DNA of 20,431 bases from IMG/VR virus record IMGVR_UViG_3300046387_000186, positions 1 to 20,431 of that record; one strand, written 5' to 3'. The notes under the pieces are model-generated. The model did not search any database. It was not told the DNA's origin and saw nothing but the letters and a program-made list of their open reading frames with translations. Each line of letters begins with the position of its first letter. The stretch's first letter is position 1. The translations under genes and the position numbers were made by a program. Source of the DNA: a virus. This document shows, in pieces, positions 5,472 to 12,378 of the stretch.

Positions 5472-7706
5472 CTAATCGTCTATTTTGTCCAAAGTTTTAT
5501 TAACCCAATTTCTCATTGCAGTTCCGCCCCAAAGATTCCAGGAAACAAAACCATTGTCGCGCCAAGGCGTGTCCTTAAAACGGTCCGCAACAATTTCGTT
5601 GCCTTCATGACGTGCAAAAAATGATTTGATTCGATTAAGCATTTCTAACGTAAGCGGATCGCGGTTTGCAATCATACGGGCGCGGCGCCAACCGGTCATT
5701 GTTCCGGCCGTCACTTCATCGCCGTATTTTTCGCGAAATTCCAACATTCGTTTGGCGTTGTTGGTTGCGGTTTGCGGATAGTCTGAAAATGTTTCGGCCT
5801 TTTCTGTTGGTTTGTCTTTGCTGCTCATTGGGTGGCCTTCTGGCAATAAATCGGTGTCGTGTTTTCCGCTTCTAAATTTTCCGTTTTTAAGCGCGTATAA
5901 ATAAGAATTGACGCGCGCCATTGCCCATTGTTGCGGTGATGATACAGACGGCCGAACGCTTTGGGGGTTTGTTCTATATGCACCGATTCCGCGTTCGTAA
6001 ACTTTAAAAAGCGTTGGAACGTTTGTTTTTTTACTTGCGGCGTTATTTACGGCCTCATTGTGGTCGTCAGCTTTTTTTTTTAAGGCTTTTCGCAAACGTG
6101 CGGAAATTTGTTTTTTGTCGTTTTCGTCTTCATCGTGCGGTTTGCCGTAATGATATTTTTGCGCCTCAATCGCGGCTTCATATTCTGAATGTGAATCAAA
6201 AGGCATAAACACTTTTTCGCCGTCAAAATTATGTTCGTGGTGACCGGATCCATTTAATTCGGCGGCGCGTGCCTCTGCTTCATCAACAGTTGTGAAAACG
6301 TCCGTCATTCCCGGAACCAATTTTTTGCTTAAAAATTTATTGACATCAACGTCAACCGATTCCATTGGTATTTCAACGTCGTTTGATTTTACCGGAATAA
6401 GATTCGCCGGCACAAAGTAATCATCTAACTCCGGCGTTTGTTCGTCTTTTCCGTAGTTCATAGCGGCGCGCTTTTCGTTTGGTGTTATCCACCAAGCCTT
6501 TGTAAGTTGGTCAACCACTTTGTCGGTCTCCTCTTGGAGTTCTGGAACGACCGAAAAATCAAATTCAATACAAAGTTTGTCGCCGTATTTTGGCGCCAAC
6601 CATCGATTCAATTCGTCTTTTATTTTTAACAATTCCGGAATGACGCAATTTTGATACAATGCCTTTTTTGCTTCCTTCATATTGTTATATGACGCGGATT
6701 CGGTATTGTTTAGTAATTGGACCGGGACGTTGTAAATATTACATAAGTCTTTTATTGAAGCGTTATATTGTTCAATCAATGAAACGTCCGCGGCGTTCAA
6801 TCCAAAATTAACCCATGACAATTTTTTCGGCGTGATGATAACGTCGCCGGCATTGTCTGATCCTTGGAATTGTTTGCGAAATTTGTCTTTTAATTGTTGC
6901 GCTTGGACCTCGTTGATGTCGCCTTCATCGGACATCAATAAACCGCGCGCCGTTTGATTTTGTAAGTATTTAACTCCCGTTTGTGTTGCCTCGTTATTTG
7001 TTGTCAATGATCGCATTCCGGCGCGCAATGGTGATTGTCCATAAAGGTGTGAACCGGTTCCGTCATAGTACGGGTTAAAGTCTTTAATGTGACATATTTC
7101 GTCGGCGTCAATCTCAAACGTTCCGTTGTATTCAACGCGATATTTTGAAACGGGTTCCATTATGCCATTGGAAACAATTTCCATTATTTGCGACGGCATT
7201 ACATAAAGTTCCGTATATTTTCCAACATTGGCCCCGGTGTCCGGTCCTATGCCGTAAATATAACGGTTGCCGGTTAATTTACCGAATGCAATCAATTCCG
7301 AAATAAATGAATTGTAAGATTGCGCCGGATTTGGGCGTTCCAATACTTTATGCAATTCGGTGTCTTGTAATTCAACCATTGACCGCTTTTGTAAGATTGC
7401 GGCTTTGTGAATCGTTGAAGCGTCAAACGTTCCAGATGTAAGCGCCGAATAACGTTTGTAATTATTTTCGTTTGTCTTTTCGTAAACTTGAAACGGAATT
7501 GTTGTTGCGGCTTTTGTTATTATATTAATAAGCGAATAAATCGTCGCGTTTTTTCTATAACCTTCGGTTATATACGAATCATCATTTTCGGCGTTCCAAA
7601 CAATTGAATTTCCGATATAGTTATAAATCGCGCGGTTGTATTGTTGCGCGGTGTTTTGTGAATTTTTTATCAATAGGGATTTGAAGCGGTCAAAAATAGA
7701 AGCCAT
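5472..7706 (-). CDS. Portal protein with long C-terminal extension (DUF5824-like plus second module)
   Basis: The protein has 744 residues; HK97-family portals usually have 400-500. Residues about 40-435 are a standard portal, with YSLINIITKAATTIPFQVY at 57-75, LERPNPAQSY at 122-131, the ELYVMPSQ strand, DEICHIKDFNPYYDG, YGQSPLRAG at 222-230, NFGLNAADVSLIEQY and KEAKKALYQNCVIPEL. After a histidine- and acid-rich linker (about 487-532) follow two more modules. Residues 560-625 contain ERGIGAYRTNPQSVRPSV and QQWAMARV, which I associate with DUF5824. Residues 641-740 contain YPQTATNNAKRML, SFFARHEGN and FVSWNLWGG, a module I know from other phage proteins, where it occurs alone or fused, but cannot name. 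The reading frame is continuous through all parts. Confidence 0.9.
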   Translation of the reverse strand: MASIFDRFKSLLIKNSQNTAQQYNRAIYNYIGNSIVWNAENDDSYITEGYRKNATIYSLINIITKAATTIPFQVYEKTNENNYKRYSALTSGTFDASTIHKAAILQKRSMVELQDTELHKVLERPNPAQSYNSFISELIAFGKLTGNRYIYGIGPDTGANVGKYTELYVMPSQIMEIVSNGIMEPVSKYRVEYNGTFEIDADEICHIKDFNPYYDGTGSHLYGQSPLRAGMRSLTTNNEATQTGVKYLQNQTARGLLMSDEGDINEVQAQQLKDKFRKQFQGSDNAGDVIITPKKLSWVNFGLNAADVSLIEQYNASIKDLCNIYNVPVQLLNNTESASYNNMKEAKKALYQNCVIPELLKIKDELNRWLAPKYGDKLCIEFDFSVVPELQEETDKVVDQLTKAWWITPNEKRAAMNYGKDEQTPELDDYFVPANLIPVKSNDVEIPMESVDVDVNKFLSKKLVPGMTDVFTTVDEAEARAAELNGSGHHEHNFDGEKVFMPFDSHSEYEAAIEAQKYHYGKPHDEDENDKKQISARLRKALKKKADDHNEAVNNAASKKTNVPTLFKVYERGIGAYRTNPQSVRPSVSSPQQWAMARVNSYLYALKNGKFRSGKHDTDLLPEGHPMSSKDKPTEKAETFSDYPQTATNNAKRMLEFREKYGDEVTAGTMTGWRRARMIANRDPLTLEMLNRIKSFFARHEGNEIVADRFKDTPWRDNGFVSWNLWGGTAMRNWVNKTLDKIDD

Positions 7707-7730
7707 AAATTAACGCGTAAATAAATTTTT

Positions 7731-7739
7731 GTAAAAATA
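7731..7739 (-). promoter_or_regulatory. Promoter-like element TATTTTTAC before the portal gene
   Basis: The minus strand reads TATTTTTACAAAAATTTA in the 51-base gap between TerL and the portal, about 25 bases before the ATG. It resembles the TAnnTTTACAAAAA elements before three other genes. There is no TTTG at -33. Confidence 0.38.
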
Positions 7740-7757
7740 CAAAATTTAAAATAGTTT

Positions 7758-8936
7758 TTATACTACAAAAAATTCGGTTCGGTTTTTATATTTTGAATAA
7801 ACGGCGTAACGCAAGGCATCGCACAAATGGTTATTGGCATCTTGTGGTTTGTTAATGATTGTATTGTCTTTTAAGCGCTGCCAAAAATACGTGTGTTGTT
7901 CGTGTTTAAGGTTTGTTGATTGGTCCGAAACAAATATTTCGTGTTCCTTTAATAAACTAATACCGGCGTTTATTGATCCGGGGCCTTTTGTTGCAGCTTT
8001 TGCCAATACGCCCATTTGTCGCAATTCAACAATTGATTTTGGTTCGGCCGAATCGCAATAGGCCAACACGTCAGCTTTGCCTATATCTTTTAAAAAGTTT
8101 GCAATGTCGCGGTTGGTCATTCCTTTTTTGTACATTAGTTCGTTAATATAAAGTTTGTCGCGAATTTTACCGACTTCAAGAATCGCCAATTCGTCGTTTG
8201 TAAATCCAAAATCAATACCTAAAATTGTTTCGTCAAACTCCGGAAATTCGCTTAATGGAATATATTTCCAATTTGTAAATATTTGACGGTCTGAAAATAC
8301 CGCGCGTTGTCCTTCACCATAAACGCGCCAATAATCGGGATCACGTAATTTAATGCGTTCTATTTCCTGGACCAATTCGGACGGCAAAAATTGATTGTCT
8401 TTGTAAGTTGTTATAAATAAATCTGAATCGTCGCGTTCAATCACTTCATTATAAAGCCAATGCACCGGATCGGACGGATTGAAGTCAATAATCAATTGAC
8501 CGACGGTCCGCATATTCAATTGACGAAAATCCTCAAACGTCAATTCGTTGGCCTCATTTAAAAAACAAATATCGTGTTTGGCACCTCGAATCTTTTGCGG
8601 ATCGTCAGTTGACAAAAATTGCACAATGGAACCGTTGTATTTAAAAACGTTTTCCGCTTTGTTGTGTTCGCCTTTATAATAAACCCCCAATTTTGTCGCA
8701 ATGCTTATAAAATCGCGCAAAACCGACCGTTTGAGCGCCGGCAATGTTTTCCGCACAATTGAAATTGTAAGCGGCGTTTTGGTTGTTGTAAGTTTATAAA
8801 TTAAGAATTGGCAAATGGCATAGGTTTTCCCCGAACGCGTCCCGCCTTGATGTACTTTAATTCGAGCCTTTGAATTCAACGTTTGATAAAATTGAACGTT
8901 GCAAAATTCTTTTATTTGTCCTTTGCCGGTGTCCAT
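7758..8936 (-). CDS. terL: Terminase large subunit (PBSX/Terminase_3 type)
   Basis: This 392-residue packaging motor and nuclease is complete. The ATPase half has Walker A GGTRSGKT at 31-38, Walker B DICFLNEA at 122-129 with Glu128 as the probable catalytic carboxylate, and the coupling motif IIDFNPSD at 149-156. The nuclease half has the RNase H-like acidic residues Asp242 in GIDFGF, Asp295 in YCDSAEP and Asp373 in HLCDALRY. The protein cuts concatemeric DNA and pumps it through the portal. The ATG lies inside the end of the small subunit gene (25-base overlap). The portal follows after 51 bases that include a promoter-like element. Length and motif order are normal for the family. Confidence 0.95.
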   Translation of the reverse strand: MDTGKGQIKEFCNVQFYQTLNSKARIKVHQGGTRSGKTYAICQFLIYKLTTTKTPLTISIVRKTLPALKRSVLRDFISIATKLGVYYKGEHNKAENVFKYNGSIVQFLSTDDPQKIRGAKHDICFLNEANELTFEDFRQLNMRTVGQLIIDFNPSDPVHWLYNEVIERDDSDLFITTYKDNQFLPSELVQEIERIKLRDPDYWRVYGEGQRAVFSDRQIFTNWKYIPLSEFPEFDETILGIDFGFTNDELAILEVGKIRDKLYINELMYKKGMTNRDIANFLKDIGKADVLAYCDSAEPKSIVELRQMGVLAKAATKGPGSINAGISLLKEHEIFVSDQSTNLKHEQHTYFWQRLKDNTIINKPQDANNHLCDALRYAVYSKYKNRTEFFVV

Positions 8937-9262
8937 TCAATGATTTTTGATTCAATACCGCCGTCCATTTGTATTTCTTGGCGCTCGATGAATCCGCGTT
9001 TTTTGCCTTTTGTTTTTAAATAAAATATTGTTGCGGTTGTGTTGCCTTCTTTTATTTGTTCGTGCAATTGTGATTCCACAAAATCCAATGTTAAGTCTTG
9101 AAGTTCGTCAACCTTTGCCCGGAACACTTTGTCGTTTTTATAATATTTATAAAACGTTGATCGGTTGCATTTGACTTTTTTGCAAGCGGTTGTCACAATT
9201 CCCAATGATTGTTCCAATGCTTCAATCAAATTGTTTTTTAATATGTTGGTTTTTGTTGCCAT
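8912..9262 (-). CDS. terS: Terminase small subunit
   Basis: This protein has 116 residues with an N-terminal helix-turn-helix: SLGIVTTACKKVKCNRSTFYKYYKND around 19-44, the pattern of phage small terminases that recognise the packaging site. A helical oligomerisation segment follows (VDELQDLTLDFVESQLHEQI around 51-70), then GNTTATIFYLKTKGKKRGF, which is common in Bacteroidota phage TerS proteins. It is the first gene of the head operon and overlaps terL by 25 bases. The start ATG is five bases downstream of the G of a TAAATTTG promoter element, so the message may have no leader. The call rests on HTH content, length and position. Confidence 0.88.
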   Translation of the reverse strand: MATKTNILKNNLIEALEQSLGIVTTACKKVKCNRSTFYKYYKNDKVFRAKVDELQDLTLDFVESQLHEQIKEGNTTATIFYLKTKGKKRGFIERQEIQMDGGIESKIIEWTPAKDK

Positions 9263-9266
9263 GTGA

Positions 9267-9274
9267 CAAATTTA
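9267..9274 (-). promoter_or_regulatory. Promoter -7 element TAAATTTG for the head operon
   Basis: TAAATTTG matches TAnnTTTG exactly and is followed by TCAC and then the terS ATG at 9262. Transcription would start at or within a base or two of the ATG. The -33 region falls in the T-tract of the preceding terminator and lacks TTTG, so a phage activator could be required for late expression. Confidence 0.5.
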
Positions 9275-9292
9275 AACAAAATAAACGAGCAT

Positions 9293-9326
9293 AAAAAAAA
9301 CCCTCTCATTTCTGAAAGGGTTAAAA
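9293..9326 (-). terminator. Terminator of the monocistronic 9381-9629 unit
   Basis: On the minus strand AACCCTTTC (9322-9314) pairs with GAGAGGGTT (9307-9299), 9 bp with one G-U pair and a 6-base loop, followed by a T-run. It separates the single-gene unit from the head operon. Confidence 0.9.
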
Positions 9327-9380
9327 ATGAATAATTGTTTGAGGTTATCTAATTTAAATTATTCCAACGCGTCCGTTGTT

Positions 9381-9629
9381 TTATCCGTTGTATTTTAAAT
9401 ACAATTCATCATTAGTCAAGTTTTGGTCTAAACAATCATTGGCAAATATAGCGTCTTCAATAGCTTGGCCGCTTTGGCTATAGCCGTCCCAACCATTTAA
9501 AGATTGTCTATGTAATGGTGTTGAATTTTTAGGTGCTTTAAACCAATTTTGGTTTAACAACCAATCCTGGTATTGTTTTGGGGTGCTAACAAATTGTTGT
9601 CCTTTGTACTTTCCGAATTTTAATATCAT
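9381..9629 (-). CDS. ExoX C-terminal-like small protein, 82 aa, single-gene unit
   Basis: I start at the ATG at 9629. The frame continues upstream to 9686, but that part is the promoter and leader. The first 28 residues contain LKFGKYKGQQF and YQDWLLNQNWF, the pattern of the ExoX-like C-terminal/DUF3820 domain found in phage and bacterial proteins near nucleases. The rest (GWDGYSQSGQAIEDAIFAND, ELYLKYNG) I do not recognise. The gene has its own full-consensus promoter (TTTG-N19-TACTTTTG) and its own terminator, so it is expressed alone and probably strongly. It lies exactly between the early and head operons. Nuclease accessory, regulator or host-takeover roles are possible; nothing decides between them. 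Confidence 0.75.
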   Translation of the reverse strand: MILKFGKYKGQQFVSTPKQYQDWLLNQNWFKAPKNSTPLHRQSLNGWDGYSQSGQAIEDAIFANDCLDQNLTNDELYLKYNG

Positions 9630-9656
9630 AATTGTTTTTGTTTTATTAATATACCC

Positions 9657-9687
9657 CAAAAGTAAAAAAATTTTTTCAATTACCAAA
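9657..9687 (-). promoter_or_regulatory. Full-consensus promoter TTTG-N19-TACTTTTG
   Basis: The -33 element TTTG (9687-9684) and the -7 element TACTTTTG (9664-9657) are separated by exactly 19 bases, matching the Bacteroidota housekeeping promoter consensus in every defined position. The transcript would have an A-rich leader of about 23 bases before the ATG at 9629. Together with the site at 13258-13288 it is one of two full matches in the window. Confidence 0.8.
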
Positions 9688-9727
9688 CAAAAATAAAAGT
9701 TTTTTTTAATTTTTTTTTAAAAACTAT

Positions 9728-9910
9728 TTATTTTTCAGTGTACCAAACAAACGAAATTCCAATAATAAACAAATGAAATTCAAAACAATGTTCGTCGGCG
9801 TCTTCAATTGGTGAATCAATTACAACGTGGTCCATTGTTGAGTTCCAATAATTAACGCCTAACAAGAAACCATAAATCGGATATATAATTGTATTAAAAT
9901 TTAATCTCAT
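9728..9910 (-). CDS. Small membrane-associated hypothetical protein, 60 aa
   Basis: The ATG at 9910 gives 60 residues; an upstream extension in the same frame to 9955 overlaps the previous gene and promoter-like sequence and is less likely. There are two hydrophobic stretches: about 7-21 (TIIYPIYGFLLGVNY) and about 45-57 (FHLFIIGISFVWY). An acidic loop between them contains SPIEDADEH. A membrane hairpin is therefore likely, with the acidic loop on one side. It is the last gene of the early region and no GC-rich terminator follows, only A/T-rich sequence and then the promoter of the next unit. I do not recognise a family. Confidence 0.55.
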   Translation of the reverse strand: MRLNFNTIIYPIYGFLLGVNYWNSTMDHVVIDSPIEDADEHCFEFHLFIIGISFVWYTEK

Positions 9911-9912
9911 AA

Positions 9913-10131
9913 TCAATAATATTTTTTGTAAAGGTACAAATATAATTCCCAACATTTATTGTTTGCCTGGATTTTGGAATATGTTTCCGGGGACAAAATT
10001 CGGGTGCCGCGATTGTTTATTTCAACGCGCAAGCCTTTTAATGTCGGATGTTGTGATACCTTTATTTCGTTTTTTAAGCACCATTTAAGCGCCTTTTGGT
10101 GTTCTGGTGTTGGTTGTATTGCTTTTGCCAT
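9913..10131 (-). CDS. Hypothetical protein, 72 aa
   Basis: ATG at 10131, two bases after the primase-helicase stop, and TGA at 9913, two bases before the next ATG. This tight fit supports a real gene. It encodes a basic protein beginning MAKAIQPTPEHQKALKWCLK, with GLRVEINNRGTRILSPETYSKI in the middle and a very aromatic end (ELYLYLYKKYY). The strands and the NRGTR turn could form a small beta sheet, but I recognise no family. The codons of the C-terminal Leu/Tyr repeat also spell a perfect TATATTTG and a TACCTTTA element, which could drive the next gene. Confidence 0.6.
   Translation of the reverse strand: MAKAIQPTPEHQKALKWCLKNEIKVSQHPTLKGLRVEINNRGTRILSPETYSKIQANNKCWELYLYLYKKYY
9929..9944 (-). 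promoter_or_regulatory. Tandem -7-like elements TATATTTG and TACCTTTA inside a gene end
   Basis: The minus strand reads TATATTTGTACCTTTACA just before the ATG at 9910. Both halves resemble -7 elements and the second matches the TAnnTTTACAAAAA class. They overlap codons of the previous gene, so coincidence with a Leu/Tyr-rich C-terminus is possible. Confidence 0.35.
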
Positions 10132-10133
10132 AA

Positions 10134-11807
10134 TTAAAACGGTATGTTGTCCTTTATTACCTCAAATTTTTTAGTTTCCAAGTCAATGTCTTTATAGATT
10201 CCGCCATTGTTAAAATCGGGGGCCAAATCAAAATCACCCAATTGGCCGTTTTCTTTTCGTTTGACCTTTTCAATATATATTTTTACAACGTCGGATTTGA
10301 ATTTTGTTCGTTCACCAATACAGCGGTAAACAATCAAACCGTTGTAGGCTTTATTGAAAAAGTCAGCGGATCCGCTTATATCATAAAGAGTTGGTTTTTT
10401 ATACCGTCCGTTTTCGGATTCTATTTTTCGGGGGTGCGCCACTAAAAACAAATGTGTGTTTGTTTGTTGACAAAATTGCGTTATTTCAGAAAGCGCGCGC
10501 CCAATATATGAATGGTCCCGTTGCGCGGAATGGTCTAACATATTCCAGGGATCAATTACACAAACATTGATTCCCTTTTGGAATACTAAATCCCGGAACG
10601 CGTTTAAAATACCTTTTAGCGTTAAATTTTCTAAATCTATTTTGACCCAAAAAAAATGGTCTTGAATGAAATCTTTTGTTTGGTTTAATTGGTCGTTGTT
10701 GCAATTGGTTTCGTTTAATTTATTCGCGATGCGTTTAATATGTCCCTCGTAAGGGAATGATTCCGGCGCAAACATAGCGCAACGCATATCATATTTTAAC
10801 GCCATATTACAACAAATTTGATCCATTACGTCAGATTTGCCCGAATTAGGAATCCCGGTCACAACGGACCATTGTCCCATTTCCATTTTAAAATAATTAT
10901 CGGCGTTTGGCAAACCGATTGAATAATTTTTGACGCCGTTTTCGTTATAAGTTAAAACACTTTGCCAAATATTGTCAAGATTTAAAACGCCTTCCAATGG
11001 AAAGTTTTTAGCGGTTTTAATAACGTTTCGCAAAGTTTCGGCCCCTTTTGTCGTCAATATCTCGTTGGCGTCCTTAAAGTCGCCAAAATCGACGTATTTA
11101 CAACGATAAGCGCCGAAGCGCCGCGCCAATTCATTACGCAATTCAATCCCAGGGTTATCATTATCGGTGCAAAGTATAATTTCTTTTTTGTCTTTAAAGT
11201 ATTCAAAACAATTGTCCAAATATTCCAAACGCTGATTGCCTTTTGACGCGCCGTTTGGAACGGAACAAACGGAATAAATGCCGGCCTCGTGTAATGACAA
11301 CGCGTCAATTTCGCCTTCAACAATAAATATTTTATCCATTGTTTTGATATTGTCAAGGCCGTAAAATATTAACTCCGCGCCCGAAACCATTTTAAAATTC
11401 TTTTGCCCGTCACGATATTTGACATTTACCAATTCATTTTCGCGGTAATAATTAAAATTAATTGCGCGGCGTTTTTTACCTACTTGCGGAAAATATTGCA
11501 ATGATTCGCCAATTTTCCAATGTTGTAGTGTTGGTTCGGAAATGCCGCGATTTACAAACCATTTGACAACGCGTTCGGTCAAATTGACTTTTATTTTTTC
11601 CGGGCGAATGAAGTCTTTTTTCTTTTCAAATTTTGTTGTTCCAGAAAATCCGCAGTTGTGACAATTGAATAAACCTTTGTCAATATCAACGGACAAACAT
11701 TTATCGCGTTTGTTTTTACGTGTGTTGCTGCATTGTGGACATTGGGTTTTAATTTTACCGGTTGTTTTGTTGCCGATATCAATTCCGAAATCGTGAAATG
11801 TTTTCAT
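10134..11807 (-). CDS. Primase-helicase (T7 gp4 / Twinkle-like)
   Basis: This 557-residue protein joins primase and replicative helicase. Residues 23-52 form a zinc ribbon (Cys23, Cys26, Cys49, Cys52), followed by a TOPRIM domain with VEGEIDAL at 163-170 and CTDNDNPG at 213-220, where Glu164, Asp215 and Asp217 are the probable metal ligands. The RecA/DnaB-like helicase begins near 297 with Walker A GIPNSGKS at 318-325, CAMFAPES at 343-350 (H1a-like), Walker B VIDPWN at 417-422, FLVAHPRK at 454-461 and SGSADFFNKAYNGL at 478-491. All landmarks of a functional enzyme are present. It unwinds DNA at the fork and lays down primers. It lies downstream of the initiator and a nuclease in the early operon. 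No phage DNA polymerase is visible, so the host polymerase may be used. Confidence 0.92.
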   Translation of the reverse strand: MKTFHDFGIDIGNKTTGKIKTQCPQCSNTRKNKRDKCLSVDIDKGLFNCHNCGFSGTTKFEKKKDFIRPEKIKVNLTERVVKWFVNRGISEPTLQHWKIGESLQYFPQVGKKRRAINFNYYRENELVNVKYRDGQKNFKMVSGAELIFYGLDNIKTMDKIFIVEGEIDALSLHEAGIYSVCSVPNGASKGNQRLEYLDNCFEYFKDKKEIILCTDNDNPGIELRNELARRFGAYRCKYVDFGDFKDANEILTTKGAETLRNVIKTAKNFPLEGVLNLDNIWQSVLTYNENGVKNYSIGLPNADNYFKMEMGQWSVVTGIPNSGKSDVMDQICCNMALKYDMRCAMFAPESFPYEGHIKRIANKLNETNCNNDQLNQTKDFIQDHFFWVKIDLENLTLKGILNAFRDLVFQKGINVCVIDPWNMLDHSAQRDHSYIGRALSEITQFCQQTNTHLFLVAHPRKIESENGRYKKPTLYDISGSADFFNKAYNGLIVYRCIGERTKFKSDVVKIYIEKVKRKENGQLGDFDLAPDFNNGGIYKDIDLETKKFEVIKDNIPF

Positions 11808-11844
11808 TGTTTATTGTTTTCAATTGCTAAACTAAAAAAATATT

Positions 11845-12378
11845 TTAAATTTTTGGCATATAATAAAATAAATTTTCAATGTTTTTTAGTTTTTTGTTTT
11901 CAATCTCGTAATTATCTGTTTTTATTTTAAATGAAGTTCCGTTTGTTCGGGTTCGTTTGTCGCCTTTTTTATATAATACGGCTAATTTTAAAAGTTCTTT
12001 TTTGCTTAAATATCCGCAAATTGTGAGTTGGTTTTTTTTCTTGTTTAGTGAGCAAAATATATAAATATCACAATCAAATTTTGATTGATGCGCCACGAAA
12101 TTATTGACAAAATGATTCTTGACATCAACGTTGCGACCCATTGTTTTAACGTCTATTTTAAGACCTTTGTAAACCAAATCAAAACCGCCGTCAAATCCAT
12201 TTTTAAGTTCATAATCAAAACCAAACAAACGTTTGATCATTATTTCGCCAATCAATCCAACAAATTGTTGTTCCTTGGTCCCGTTGAATTCAAAGCGGTT
12301 GCCAATATTATTTTGATTGACGAAATGCCAAACATCGTTTTTTAGTTTTTCCGGGATATTGAATTTTTTATAATTCAT
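11845..12378 (-). CDS. PD-(D/E)XK nuclease, 177 aa
   Basis: The core fits the PD-(D/E)XK pattern: Glu45 in VGLIGEIMIKRLF (40-52), Asp67 in GGFDLVY, then Asp76 and Lys78 in KIDVKT (74-79). The spacing D-x8-D-x-K and the Gly before Glu45 are typical of nucleases in phage replication regions. The strand CDIYIFCS (103-110) and the helix SKKELLKL give the rest of the fold. The C-terminal 40 residues are basic. The gene starts 11 bases inside the replication initiator gene and lies just before the primase-helicase. A Holliday-junction or branch resolvase is a reasonable inference because no other resolvase is seen, but a restriction-like or host-DNA degrading role is also possible. Confidence 0.75.
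   Translation of the reverse strand: MNYKKFNIPEKLKNDVWHFVNQNNIGNRFEFNGTKEQQFVGLIGEIMIKRLFGFDYELKNGFDGGFDLVYKGLKIDVKTMGRNVDVKNHFVNNFVAHQSKFDCDIYIFCSLNKKKNQLTICGYLSKKELLKLAVLYKKGDKRTRTNGTSFKIKTDNYEIENKKLKNIENLFYYMPKI

Noticed and set aside
11054-11356. Second minus-strand frame inside the primase-helicase gene
   Set aside because: It is an out-of-frame shadow of the TOPRIM region and has no sequence features of its own.
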